Notes: generated from the letters alone by a model not told the origin. DNA of 64,000 nucleotides from Paenalcaligenes hermetiae (GCF_039543645.1 NZ_BAABKD010000002.1:124001-188000); one strand, 5' to 3'; shown: positions 41,450-50,758, counted from the first letter of the stretch. Numbers and translations are program-made.

Positions 41450-44068
41450 CTAGTTGAGTTTGGACTCTACCCACGCTTGAACAGATTGCAAGGCTGAGTC
41501 CAAAGCGGCCTCATCGGTGCCGCCCCCCATGGCCATATCAGGACGGCCGCCCCCCTTGCCACCAACTTGACTGGCGACCATACCTACCAAGTCACCCGCT
41601 TTGATCTGAGTGTGGAGATCAGGGGTTACCCCGGCGACCAAACTGATTTTACCGTCTTTTGTTGTCGCCAGCACCACTACCGCCGATTTCAGCTTGTCTT
41701 TAAGCTGATCCACAGTGGTACGTAAAGATTTGGGGTCCGCACCAGCCAAAACGGTAGCTAATAATTTTACACCATTCGGCAATGCCATAGCTTGCCCCGC
41801 CAAATCCTGTCCTGCCGAAGCTGCAAGCTTATCTTTGAGCTGATCGCGCTCACGCTCTAGCTCGCGCAACTGGCTTTGGAGTAGTGCAATGCGATCGGCT
41901 AATTTTTCGGGCTGGGTACGTAAAGCGGCGGCTGCTTGGTGCAAAGTATGTTCCGTTTGTTGGACCCAAGTCAGTGCATTTTCACCCGTGATGGCCTCGA
42001 TACGACGTACACCGGCCGCCACGCCGCCCTCGGAGATGATTTTAAATAAGCCTATATCCCCCGTGCGCTGTACATGGGTCCCCCCGCACAGTTCACGTGA
42101 AAAGCCAATATCCAAGACACGAACCTCATCGCCGTATTTTTCACCAAATAGCGCTACCGCCCCACCGCTGACGGCCTCATCATAAGACATTAATTGCGCC
42201 ACCACGGCTTGGTTAGCCAAAACCTCAGCATTGACAATGGCTTCTACCTGAGCAATTTGCTCTGGGGTTACCGCCGCGTCATGGGCAAAGTCAAACCGTG
42301 TCTTATCCGCATCTACAAGTGAACCCCGTTGCTGCACATGCCCGCCCAGCACTTCGCGCAAAGCCTTGTGCATTAAGTGTGTCGCAGAGTGGTTACGGAT
42401 GGTATTCTGACGATGTGTGGCATCAACACTGGCCTGTAGCGTTTGCCCTAAAGCTAATGAGCCCGACTGCAACACGCCATGGTGCCCAAAAACCTGAGGC
42501 TGAATTTTCTGTGTGTCTTCGACCAAAAACACCGCACTCTCTGTCGCAAGCGTACCTTTATCACCCACCTGGCCACCAGCCTCTGCATAGAAAGGGGTTG
42601 CGTCTAAGACAACAATAGCCTCTTGCCCTGCCTGAATACTGTCGACTGCGGTACCATCTACGTATAACGCCGTCACCGTCGCAGTTAGGTTAAGGTGCTC
42701 ATACCCTTCGAAACGGGTTTCCACCCCATCATAACGCAGATCTGCAGCAGCTTTAAATTTACCAGAAGCACGGGCCATTTCGCGTTGCCGCTGCATAGCG
42801 GACTCAAAACCGGCTAAGTCCACACCGACCGCACGCTCACGACAAATATCAGCGGTTAAATCAACCGGAAAACCATAGGTATCGTATAGAGTAAACAGAG
42901 TTTGCCCGTCTAAATCCTGCCCAGCAGGTAGCTCGGCAAGCGCCGCCTCGAGAATTTTCATGCCATGCTCAAGCGTTTCGCTAAAGCGCTCTTCCTCTTG
43001 CTTAAGCACTTGCTCAATACGGCTTTGCTGTTGCACCAAGTCTGGATAAGCCTGCCCCATAAACTGAACGAGATCTGCTACCAATCGATAGAAAAAGGGT
43101 TGGTTTTGTCCTAGTTTATGACCATGACGTAAGGCTCGGCGTACGATACGACGTAATACATAGCCGCGCCCTTCATTGCTAGGAATCACACCATCTACAA
43201 TCAGAAAAGCACAGGCACGAATGTGATCCGCAATAACCTTAAGGGAGTTATCTTGTAAGTCAGTAGCTCCGGTTTCTCGTGCTGCTGCTTGAATCAGGTT
43301 TTGAAATAGATCAATCTCGTAGTTGGAGTGTACATGTTGCAGGACCGCAGCAATACGCTCTAGCCCCATGCCAGTGTCTACACAAGGCTTAGGCAAAGGA
43401 TGCAGGTTACCCTGAGCATCACGATCGAACTGCATAAATACTAAGTTCCAGATCTCAATGTAACGGTCGCCGTCTTCTTCGGGAGACCCAGGAGGCCCAC
43501 CCCAGACCTCTGGCCCATGATCATAGAAGATTTCAGAGCTGGGCCCACATGGTCCCGTATCTGCCATCTGCCAGAAATTATCAGAAACGTAACGACCGCC
43601 CTTATCCCCGATACGAATAATGCGCTCTGCTGGCACCCCGACCTGTTCATGCCATATGTTGTAAGCCTCATCGTCTTCGTGATAGACAGTAACCCACAGT
43701 TTTTCTGCTGGAAGCTGGTAAACCTGTGTCAATAGCTCCCACGCGTATTTAATGGCTTCCTCTTTGAAGTAATCGCCAAAGCTAAAATTGCCTAGCATTT
43801 CAAAAAAGGTATGATGGCGCGCGGTATAACCCACGTTTTCTAAATCGTTATGTTTACCACCCGCACGTACACAGCGCTGCGAGGACGTAGCACGCACATA
43901 AGGGCGTGTTTCTTTTCCTGTAAACACATCTTTGAACTGCACCATGCCCGCATTTGTAAATAACAAAGTCGGGTCATTCGCAGGAATCAAAGAGGAGGAA
44001 GGCACGATTTCATGGCCTCGCTCTTGGAAAAAAGATAAGAACTTTTGACGAATTTCGGATGTTTTCAT
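41450..44068 (-). CDS. alaS: Alanyl-tRNA synthetase
   Basis: An 872-residue class II synthetase. The catalytic domain has SSSLIPANDPTLLFTNAGMVQFKDVF and RCVRAGGKHNDLENVG (in parts), the editing domain has the HSATHLMH motif at about residue 557 and CGGTH at about 659, and the C-terminal oligomerisation domain has GGGRPDMAMGGG. It charges tRNA-Ala and clears Ser/Gly mischarging. The ATG at 44068 gives the family start MKTSEIRQKFLSFF; an in-frame upstream start at 44098 is unlikely. A strong -10 element lies at 44102-44107. It is followed by a TusA gene. Confidence 0.97.
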   Translation of the reverse strand: MKTSEIRQKFLSFFQERGHEIVPSSSLIPANDPTLLFTNAGMVQFKDVFTGKETRPYVRATSSQRCVRAGGKHNDLENVGYTARHHTFFEMLGNFSFGDYFKEEAIKYAWELLTQVYQLPAEKLWVTVYHEDDEAYNIWHEQVGVPAERIIRIGDKGGRYVSDNFWQMADTGPCGPSSEIFYDHGPEVWGGPPGSPEEDGDRYIEIWNLVFMQFDRDAQGNLHPLPKPCVDTGMGLERIAAVLQHVHSNYEIDLFQNLIQAAARETGATDLQDNSLKVIADHIRACAFLIVDGVIPSNEGRGYVLRRIVRRALRHGHKLGQNQPFFYRLVADLVQFMGQAYPDLVQQQSRIEQVLKQEEERFSETLEHGMKILEAALAELPAGQDLDGQTLFTLYDTYGFPVDLTADICRERAVGVDLAGFESAMQRQREMARASGKFKAAADLRYDGVETRFEGYEHLNLTATVTALYVDGTAVDSIQAGQEAIVVLDATPFYAEAGGQVGDKGTLATESAVFLVEDTQKIQPQVFGHHGVLQSGSLALGQTLQASVDATHRQNTIRNHSATHLMHKALREVLGGHVQQRGSLVDADKTRFDFAHDAAVTPEQIAQVEAIVNAEVLANQAVVAQLMSYDEAVSGGAVALFGEKYGDEVRVLDIGFSRELCGGTHVQRTGDIGLFKIISEGGVAAGVRRIEAITGENALTWVQQTEHTLHQAAAALRTQPEKLADRIALLQSQLRELERERDQLKDKLAASAGQDLAGQAMALPNGVKLLATVLAGADPKSLRTTVDQLKDKLKSAVVVLATTKDGKISLVAGVTPDLHTQIKAGDLVGMVASQVGGKGGGRPDMAMGGGTDEAALDSALQSVQAWVESKLN

Positions 44069-44101
44069 TGAAAGCAGCACGAGAAAATTAGGTAACAATC
44101 C

Positions 44102-44131
44102 ATTATAGTAATAGTTTTTATAAATACCTAA
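44102..44131 (-). promoter_or_regulatory. Promoter candidate of alaS
   Basis: On the minus strand a perfect TATAAT (44102-44107) lies 34 bases before the alaS ATG. The -35 position, 17 bases further upstream (TAGGTA), is a poor match, so the assignment rests on the -10 element and its position. Confidence 0.4.
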
Positions 44132-44200
44132 CAGAGCCTAAAGCTGCCGTGCGTTTACAACGGCCTGAAGTGCAAACCATTACTCAAGTGACGCCATGCA

Positions 44201-44662
44201 TCATAACGGATCCTCTAAAACATGCTCTGGCGTCATGTTGTCTACAACGGTGACCTGCTCAGACTGCAGAGCATCACTAAGTATAAACGGTTCATGCTGA
44301 GCTTTTGCTTCCAGCGCTCCCCCTCTAAAAACAAGCTGTTGCCACTGTCCTTGCACAATAACATAAGGGTCTTTCCTAGAGTAACTCAATGGAATATATT
44401 GCTTATCTTCTATTGCAAAAATAGCCGGGACATACTGCCCCACAGCAAACTGCAACCATATCTGTTTATCTGAACTGAATACCTGTAACGGCGCAACCTC
44501 GCGATCGCCTGACAGACGCCACATAAAATCGAAGTGCTCCGCCCCCATATCCCAATGCGGTTTCATCAAACTCAACCGGTTCTCCCAACCATGATGAGTA
44601 TGTTCACAACCACTCAATACTAATGCTGCCCCAAAGCACACCACCCATTTTTTTAGACTCAT
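44201..44662 (-). CDS. Lipoprotein with a VirB9/TrbG-like C-terminal domain
   Basis: A 153-residue protein with a lipoprotein signal (lipobox LSGC, Cys19). Residues about 50-135 resemble the C-terminal beta-sandwich of VirB9/TrbG/CagX proteins of type IV secretion: PLQVFSSDKQIWLQF, then VPAIFAIEDKQYIPLSY, YVIVQGQWQQLVFRGG, the order and spacing seen in that family. No other secretion or conjugation gene is visible nearby. GGAGG stands seven bases before the ATG, directly after the terminator of the upstream binding-protein gene. The domain call is from pattern recognition and needs a profile comparison; the function outside a secretion system is unknown. Confidence 0.55.
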   Translation of the reverse strand: MSLKKWVVCFGAALVLSGCEHTHHGWENRLSLMKPHWDMGAEHFDFMWRLSGDREVAPLQVFSSDKQIWLQFAVGQYVPAIFAIEDKQYIPLSYSRKDPYVIVQGQWQQLVFRGGALEAKAQHEPFILSDALQSEQVTVVDNMTPEHVLEDPL

Positions 44663-44674
44663 GGGATAACCTCC

Positions 44675-44709
44675 AAAAAAATAGCACTCAGGAATATCTT
44701 GAGTGCTAT
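44675..44709 (-). terminator. Terminator after the orphan UgpB-like gene
   Basis: ATAGCACTCA and TGAGTGCTAT form a perfect ten-pair stem with a nine-base loop, followed on the minus strand by a run of T residues. It ends the dadA/binding-protein unit just before the lipoprotein gene. Confidence 0.85.
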
Positions 44710-44765
44710 CTTGAAGGCAACTAAACCACTTGCCTAGATTGTAATTATGCTAAGATTTTTTAAGC

Positions 44766-46061
44766 CTACTTTTGCTTTAAAAGCTGGTTAGCTTGGGTAG
44801 CAGCTGCTTTTAACGCGGTCACAGCAGGCTGTTTCCCCTCTAAGGCACTCTGTAAAGTGTCATTAAACACGGCGCGAATCTGGTGATAATTATGAACTTT
44901 AAAACCACGCGTGGTATTTGCTGGTTTTTGGCCATAAACCGCCACCAAATTACGCCAGTCCCCTAGTTTTTTATAATAGCTGTCCGCAGTAGCATTAAAT
45001 GCCTCGTGCGTTAAGGGTAGGAACCCCGTATTTTGATACCACTTGGCAGCATTATCCGTCTGCGCTAGCCATGACAAAAAGCTTGTGGTGCCTTTGTCTT
45101 GTTCTGCACTATGCCCCTTGGTTAGCCATAAGCCGGAGCCTGTCACAAAAGGACTACCTGGGGTTGGTGTTACTTGGGGATAGTAAGGCAAACCGCTTAC
45201 CGCAAAATCAAGCTTACGCTGCGCAGCAAAATCACCCAAATTGCCCGAATTGGATAAAAACACAGCACACTCACCGCTCGCAAAACGTTTGGGTGACTGC
45301 GGCCCCATCGATGGGTGTACCATGATCTCACTACGTACCCAACTAATCATGGTCGATAAGTGGCGAATATACATGGTATCAAAGTTAAAACCAACTTTAC
45401 GACTATCCGCCCCTGTATAAAACTGCTTATTGACCGCCGCTAAGTTTTCTAGGTTAATCGACACGGGCTGATCAGAAGTAAGAGGACAACGACGTGAACC
45501 ATTATTCGCTAATGAAACCAGTTGCTCTTGTAGCTCCTGCCACGAACGTGAGGGCTGCTCAGGGCTTAAGCCCGCTTTTTTAAACGCGTCAATGTTGTAA
45601 TACATCACAGGAATCTCTGCCATAAAAGGCAAGGCGAGTAAGCGCCCTTTGCTGTCATGTAAAAAGTTATTGTCCGCTGGCAAAAACCACTTTACCCCTT
45701 TGATGGGGTGTTTAGCCAACGCTTGATGTAAGGGCCAAATATAAGAACGGGTAGCCACATCATCTAACCCGGTAATTTCAGGGAGCTGAACAAGATTAGG
45801 CCGCTCTTTGTCCGAGCTTAAACGTAAAGCGGCGTCTAGGTCCTCTTCTGTGGAAAAAGCCCGAACTTTAACTTGAACGTCTTTTTGCTGTTTATTAAAG
45901 TCTTTAACGAGCTGCTCAAAAACCTGCTTATTATGATCATTAAGGCTATGCCAAACCTGAATATCCGTCGCCGACCATGCCGCCGACGACATCATACCCG
46001 CCACGGCGGTGAACAAAACGCTACCTAAGCGCGCAGGTGTAAATAATGTATGCGTATTCAT
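44766..46061 (-). CDS. Orphan extracellular solute-binding protein, UgpB-like
   Basis: A 431-residue periplasmic binding protein with a signal peptide (about 1-31, ending AWSA). The mature part begins TDIQVWHSLNDHNKQVFEQL, and PFMAEIPVMYYNIDAFKKAGL, GSPFVTGSGLWLTKG and NTTRGFKVHNYHQIR are UgpB-like segments. No permease or ATPase lies nearby; the gene follows dadA by seven bases, which places it in a two-gene operon with D-amino-acid dehydrogenase. It may feed the Ugp-type transporter at 6.5-10.7 kb with another ligand, or serve a transporter elsewhere. It is clearly diverged from the UgpB encoded at 8274-9536. Confidence 0.78.
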   Translation of the reverse strand: MNTHTLFTPARLGSVLFTAVAGMMSSAAWSATDIQVWHSLNDHNKQVFEQLVKDFNKQQKDVQVKVRAFSTEEDLDAALRLSSDKERPNLVQLPEITGLDDVATRSYIWPLHQALAKHPIKGVKWFLPADNNFLHDSKGRLLALPFMAEIPVMYYNIDAFKKAGLSPEQPSRSWQELQEQLVSLANNGSRRCPLTSDQPVSINLENLAAVNKQFYTGADSRKVGFNFDTMYIRHLSTMISWVRSEIMVHPSMGPQSPKRFASGECAVFLSNSGNLGDFAAQRKLDFAVSGLPYYPQVTPTPGSPFVTGSGLWLTKGHSAEQDKGTTSFLSWLAQTDNAAKWYQNTGFLPLTHEAFNATADSYYKKLGDWRNLVAVYGQKPANTTRGFKVHNYHQIRAVFNDTLQSALEGKQPAVTALKAAATQANQLLKQK

Positions 46062-46068
46062 ATGCTCT

Positions 46069-47322
46069 TCAATGCAAAAATGGAAATTCTGGCTCGGGTT
46101 GACGATTTGCGATCAAATCAGCCAAAGCTCGTGCTGAACCCGCGCCCATGGTCCACCCCAAGGTGCCATGGCCGGTGTTCACATACAGGTTTTTGATATG
46201 GGTACGTCCGATTAAAGGCGTATTAGAAGGCGTGGCCGGACGTAATCCAGACCAAAACTGCACATTATCAAAATCGAGACCATTTGGGAACAGTTCTTTT
46301 GTTTGTTTAACCATCATATTGCAACGCTTTGTACTAAGCTTACGACTATAGCCACTTAGCTCGGCTAAGCCAGCTACCCGCAACTGGTTCCCCACCCGCG
46401 AATACACCAAGCGCTGTGCCCTATCAGTAAGATTGGCTTGAGGCGCTTGCTCAGCATCTAGAATGGTAAACGTTGCTGAGTAACCTTTTGCCGGATAAAC
46501 CAAACAACGTATGCCCAATGGCTCTAACAGCAATGGGCTATAAGCACCTAAAGCCACTACAAAAGCATCCGCCTGTATCTGTTGATAATTACCTAAATGA
46601 TCAATGACCTCGACGGCGGTAACAGCCCCTTGGCGATAGAGCAACCGTACCACAGTATGGTTATACAAGAATTGCACTCCCTCTTGTGCTGCTTGTTGCG
46701 CTAACTGTGTCGTAAAACCGTAGGCATCCCCCGACTCATCATCGCTGGAATAATCGCCACCCACAATTTGATGCTGCACCGAAGCTAAGGTTGGTTCCAA
46801 AGCTATCACTTCTTCGGCACTCAATACACGACGTTCCACCCCTAGATCTCGTAGTCGATCTACCATATCCTGAGAATGATCGAAGCTTTGCTCGTCACGA
46901 TAAAAGCTAAGGATCCCACTATCGTAATAGTCATATTTAAGAGCCAGCTGCTGACGCATCTGCGCCAAAGTCGAACGACTGTACTCGGCTAGCCTGACCA
47001 TAGCCCGAATATTCGCCTCGAAGCGCTTTGGCTGACATTCTCTTAAAAATGCAAGGCTCCAAAGCCATTGCTTAGTATCTAAAGCAGGCCTAAACACCAT
47101 GGGTGCATCATCTTTAAATAGATTTCGCAACAAGTCCCATGGTGCATGAGGGTTAGCCCAAGGCTCGGCATAAGAGGCCGACAGCAAACCACCGCAAGCG
47201 CGAGTGGCCTCTTGCGCGGCACCTGCTTGCCTGTCAATGACAACCACCTCGTGACCATCTTGCGCTAACCACCATGCGGTTGTAGTACCAATGACACCAC
47301 TACCTAGTACTGCTATTTTCAT
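46069..47322 (-). CDS. dadA: D-amino acid dehydrogenase small subunit, DadA-type
   Basis: A 417-residue FAD-dependent oxidoreductase of the DadA family. The dinucleotide-binding motif is VLGSGVIGTTTAWWL (GxGxxG at residues 7-12), followed by the acidic VVVIDR; YPAKGYSATF and the C-terminal GLRPATPSNTPLIG plus NTGHGTLGWTMGAGSA are family hallmarks. It oxidises D-alanine and other D-amino acids to oxo acids at the inner face of the membrane, passing electrons to quinone. GGGG precedes the ATG by seven bases. It leads a unit with the orphan binding protein seven bases downstream. No alanine racemase or Lrp-type regulator is adjacent, unlike in enterics. Confidence 0.9.
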   Translation of the reverse strand: MKIAVLGSGVIGTTTAWWLAQDGHEVVVIDRQAGAAQEATRACGGLLSASYAEPWANPHAPWDLLRNLFKDDAPMVFRPALDTKQWLWSLAFLRECQPKRFEANIRAMVRLAEYSRSTLAQMRQQLALKYDYYDSGILSFYRDEQSFDHSQDMVDRLRDLGVERRVLSAEEVIALEPTLASVQHQIVGGDYSSDDESGDAYGFTTQLAQQAAQEGVQFLYNHTVVRLLYRQGAVTAVEVIDHLGNYQQIQADAFVVALGAYSPLLLEPLGIRCLVYPAKGYSATFTILDAEQAPQANLTDRAQRLVYSRVGNQLRVAGLAELSGYSRKLSTKRCNMMVKQTKELFPNGLDFDNVQFWSGLRPATPSNTPLIGRTHIKNLYVNTGHGTLGWTMGAGSARALADLIANRQPEPEFPFLH

Positions 47323-47339
47323 TTGCGCCCCGCTAAAAG

Positions 47340-47362
47340 AACACGCGGCTAAACCGCGTGTT
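47340..47362. terminator. Terminator between the flavin reductase and dadA
   Basis: AACACGCGG and CCGCGTGTT form a nine-pair stem with a five-base loop, with T-rich sequence on either strand after it. It ends the parE-parC-reductase unit. Confidence 0.7.
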
Positions 47363-47372
47363 TTATTTATGA

Positions 47373-48410
47373 CTAAGAGACTAAATCGGCCTCAGAGGTA
47401 AAAGCATCGGCATAAAACAATGCCTCGTCTAAACCACATTTTTCCACAAAATCTTTTTGAGCACTTTCTACCATAATGGGCGCTCCGCACGCATAGACCT
47501 CCCAACCAGACAAGTCAGGCAAATCCTCCATCACAGCATGGTGTACAAAACCTGTGCGTCCAGTCCAGTTATCTTCAGCTAAAGCATCGGAAACCACAGG
47601 GGTAAAAGCAAAATCCTTAAGCTCTTGTGCCCATTGTTGAGCGAGCTCCATCATATAAATGTCTTTGGGACGTCGCCCACCCCAATATAAGCGCACCGGA
47701 CGCTGAATGTTTTTTTGTTGCATATCTTCAACCAGGGCTTTGATCGGTGCAAAACCTGTTCCACTGGCTAATAGCACCATTGGTCTTTGGCTTTCCTCGC
47801 GTAAGAAAAAAGACCCAAATGGCGCCTCGACACGTAAGATAGCACGCTCTTTCATAGCGGGTTCCGTAACACCAAACACATGGTCCGTAAATAAACCGCC
47901 AGGCATGTGCCGTAAATGTAATTCAATTGTATTATCTTCGCGAGGCGGGTTAGCCATCGAATAGCTACGACGACGTCCATCTTTAAGGAGAACGTCGAGG
48001 TACTGTCCAGCATAATACATAAACGGTTGCCCTGGAGGCAGCTGCAAAAGCAAACGCATGACATCATCATTAATTTGCTCTCGCTCCATGACACGGACAG
48101 GCATTTTTCGAATTTGAATATCTGTAGCAAGACGAGCTTGCGGTGATTCAATACGCAAATCCGTTTTGGGTACGGCTTGACACATCAAGGTATACCCCTG
48201 TTCCAGTTCATCCTGCTCTAAAATATGCAAAGGCGCTTCACCGGCCTCGTAATCGCCCTCTAAGACTTTACCTTTGCAGGTCGAACAACCGCCACCTCGG
48301 CAGCTATAAGGTAAAACAATATCCGCTTCAAGTGCAGCGTCTAATACATTCTGCCCTGGTTTTACATCAAAAGCTAAACCAGATGGTTCAACAATTACCT
48401 TAAACGTCAT
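47373..48410 (-). CDS. 2Fe-2S ferredoxin-type NAD(P)H flavin reductase (AscD/CDP-glucoseen-reductase-like)
   Basis: A 345-residue electron-transfer protein with three domains in order: an N-terminal plant-type 2Fe-2S ferredoxin (cysteines C37, C42, C45 and C77), an FAD-binding barrel with RRRSYSMANPP, and an NAD(P)H-binding domain with LLASGTGFAPIKA and VYACGAPIMV. Such proteins supply electrons to oxygenases or to CDP-4-keto-6-deoxyglucose-3-dehydrase. In Burkholderiales a stand-alone copy is common and its partner is usually unknown. The start overlaps the end of parC by four bases, so it is translated with topoisomerase IV; no functional link is evident. Confidence 0.85.
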   Translation of the reverse strand: MTFKVIVEPSGLAFDVKPGQNVLDAALEADIVLPYSCRGGGCSTCKGKVLEGDYEAGEAPLHILEQDELEQGYTLMCQAVPKTDLRIESPQARLATDIQIRKMPVRVMEREQINDDVMRLLLQLPPGQPFMYYAGQYLDVLLKDGRRRSYSMANPPREDNTIELHLRHMPGGLFTDHVFGVTEPAMKERAILRVEAPFGSFFLREESQRPMVLLASGTGFAPIKALVEDMQQKNIQRPVRLYWGGRRPKDIYMMELAQQWAQELKDFAFTPVVSDALAEDNWTGRTGFVHHAVMEDLPDLSGWEVYACGAPIMVESAQKDFVEKCGLDEALFYADAFTSEADLVS

Positions 48411-50758
48411 TTTTCTTCCGTATGAGTGAGGATCTTTGCAGATAAAACAGCATCTGTCATTTTGCGTTCCAACAATTTACCCTTGCGGGCCCGTTTCCCT
48501 AAATAAGTCTCTAGGGTTTTAGCCGTGATCTCCCAGTTTGTGGCTTTTCGACGATATATTCCTGAAAGCACAAAACCCTCGGTAGAGCCCGTCGCCCATT
48601 GCACAACCGTATCGTCCGCATCTAGGTCAATCAGCTTGGTACCCCGCCCCCCACCTTTAAGTTGCTTTAACTCAGAGAGCGCAATCACCAAAAGGCGCTG
48701 TTGTTGGGTAAGTATAGCTAACAAGCTATGCGTTGGATCCACATACAAAGGAGGCAACAAACTATCTTCATCATGCACAGTAATAAACTGTTTACCAGCC
48801 CGCTGTCGCGTCGCCATATCGCCTAAATGCGTTAAAAACCCATAACCCGTTTTTGACCCTAAGACCAATTTTTGCTTCGTATCACCCACGACCATATGCA
48901 CCACAGGTGCGGCACTGTTAACCTCGGCTAAAGCGGTAATGGGCTGGCCGTCTCCTCGCGCCGATGGTAAATCGGCCGTCGCTACGGTATAAGTGCGCCC
49001 ATCACTGCCTATAGCAATCAGGTCATCCGTGCTACGACATTCCCGAGTAGCATAATACGCATCCCCGCTTTTAAAATTAAACTGCTGTGCATCATGGCCA
49101 TGGCCCTGCCGGCGTCGTAACCAGCCTTGTTGTGACATAATGACTGTAATCGGCTCATCAACCACGCGCGTCTCTAGCACAGCTCGCTCCGCCTCTTTAA
49201 TGAGAGTACGGCGCTCATCATGAAATTGCTCGGCATCGGCTTTGATTTCTTTGATCAACAATCGTTTAAAAGCGGTCTTACTTTGCAGCAGCTTTTCCAG
49301 TGCCGTCTGCTCTTTGCGCTGCTTTGCTAGCTCTTGTTCGATTTTAAAACCCTCTAGACGAGCTAACTGTCGCAAACGCATTTCTAAAATATCCTCGGCC
49401 TGACGCTCACTCAAGGCAAAGGTTTGCATTAACGCAGGCTTGGGCTCATCAGAATCGCGGATGGTTTGAATCACGGCGTCCACATCAAGATAAACACGCA
49501 TTCTTCCTTCAAGAATATGAATGCGATCGGTGACTTTATCTAAGCGATACTGAGTGCGTCGACGTACGGTTTCCGCACGAAACTCCAACCACTCGGTGAG
49601 CATCTGCCGCAAATTACGCTGCGCTGGGCGCCCGTCAATACCAATGCTAACCAAGTTAATGCTGACATTGCCCTCCATGCTGGTTTGAGCTAACAAGGTA
49701 TTCACAAACTCATCCCGATCCAAACGACTGGATTTAGGCTCAAACACCAACCGCACCGGGTCTTCTTTGCCAGACTCATCACGCACCGTATCCAGTAACC
49801 CTAACAACAAAGTACGGGTTTGTTGTTGCTCAGCGGTCAGCGCTTTACGCCCCGCACGGACACGAGGGTTGGTTTTTTCTTCTATTTCCTCAAGGATTTT
49901 TTGCGCAGAGGTACCCGGAGGTAACTCATCGACCACGAGCTGCCATTGCCCACGCGCTAGCTCCTCGAAATGCCAACGCGCCCTTACTTTAATTGAACCT
50001 CGGCCTTGCTGATAAATCTGTGTGATGTCTTCGGGAGCGGTAATAATTTGCCCCCCACCAGGAAAATCTGGTCCTGGAATATAAGCATAGAAGGCCTCAT
50101 CCGCCATTTTAGGTTGCTCTAATAAGCCAATACAGGCTTGGGCGACCTCTCCTAAATGATGGGGCGGGATCTCGGTTGCCATGCCAACAGCAATCCCTGA
50201 AGCACCGTTTAACAACACCAATGGTAAACGCGCCGGCAATAACGTAGGCTCTTTTTGTGAGCCGTCATAGTTAGGGATAAAATCAACCGTCCCCTCACCG
50301 AGCTCATCGAGCAGTAAATTAGCAAAAGGCGTAAGGCGCGCTTCGGTATAACGCATAGCAGCGGCATTATCCCCATCGCGGGAACCAAAGTTACCCTGGC
50401 CATCAATTAAGGGATAACGCAGAACAAAATCCTGTGCCATCCGCACCATGGCATCATAGGCGGCTTGGTCACCATGGGGGTGATATTTACCTAAAACATC
50501 CCCTACTACACGAGCCGACTTAACAGGCTTAGCCCCTGCAGCCAAACCCATGGCATGCATCGCATATAAAATGCGACGTTGCACCGGCTTTTGTCCATCC
50601 GAAACATCCGGAAGTGCCCGCCCTTTTACTACCGATACGGCATAATCTAAATACGCTTGCTCCGCATATTGCGCTAAAGTGATTTCATCAATTTGACCCT
50701 CCGTGCCAGCCACGGAGCGGTCGTTTGCGTCAGCCGCAAACAAATCGGATTGCATCAT
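48407..50758 (-). CDS. parC: DNA topoisomerase IV subunit A
   Basis: A 783-residue type IIA topoisomerase subunit. The DNA-cleaving tyrosine is Y137 in AAMRYTEARL; GKYHPHGDQAAYDAMVRMAQDF (in parts, around 90-111) is the quinolone-binding helix region. A coiled-coil tower and a C-terminal beta-pinwheel follow (from about 520). With ParE it decatenates daughter chromosomes. At the position of E. coli ParC Ser80 there is Gln (residue 98), and Asp replaces Glu84 (residue 102). AGGA precedes the first ATG by five bases. It lies 47 bases after parE and overlaps the flavin reductase by four bases. Confidence 0.95.
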   Translation of the reverse strand: MMQSDLFAADANDRSVAGTEGQIDEITLAQYAEQAYLDYAVSVVKGRALPDVSDGQKPVQRRILYAMHAMGLAAGAKPVKSARVVGDVLGKYHPHGDQAAYDAMVRMAQDFVLRYPLIDGQGNFGSRDGDNAAAMRYTEARLTPFANLLLDELGEGTVDFIPNYDGSQKEPTLLPARLPLVLLNGASGIAVGMATEIPPHHLGEVAQACIGLLEQPKMADEAFYAYIPGPDFPGGGQIITAPEDITQIYQQGRGSIKVRARWHFEELARGQWQLVVDELPPGTSAQKILEEIEEKTNPRVRAGRKALTAEQQQTRTLLLGLLDTVRDESGKEDPVRLVFEPKSSRLDRDEFVNTLLAQTSMEGNVSINLVSIGIDGRPAQRNLRQMLTEWLEFRAETVRRRTQYRLDKVTDRIHILEGRMRVYLDVDAVIQTIRDSDEPKPALMQTFALSERQAEDILEMRLRQLARLEGFKIEQELAKQRKEQTALEKLLQSKTAFKRLLIKEIKADAEQFHDERRTLIKEAERAVLETRVVDEPITVIMSQQGWLRRRQGHGHDAQQFNFKSGDAYYATRECRSTDDLIAIGSDGRTYTVATADLPSARGDGQPITALAEVNSAAPVVHMVVGDTKQKLVLGSKTGYGFLTHLGDMATRQRAGKQFITVHDEDSLLPPLYVDPTHSLLAILTQQQRLLVIALSELKQLKGGGRGTKLIDLDADDTVVQWATGSTEGFVLSGIYRRKATNWEITAKTLETYLGKRARKGKLLERKMTDAVLSAKILTHTEEK

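Noticed and set aside
41889..42185. Open frame of 98 codons antisense to alaS
   Set aside because: Fully inside a certain gene and without signals of its own.
44222..44473. Open frame of 83 codons on the plus strand opposite the VirB9-like lipoprotein
   Set aside because: The minus-strand gene has a lipobox and good ribosome site; the plus-strand frame has neither.
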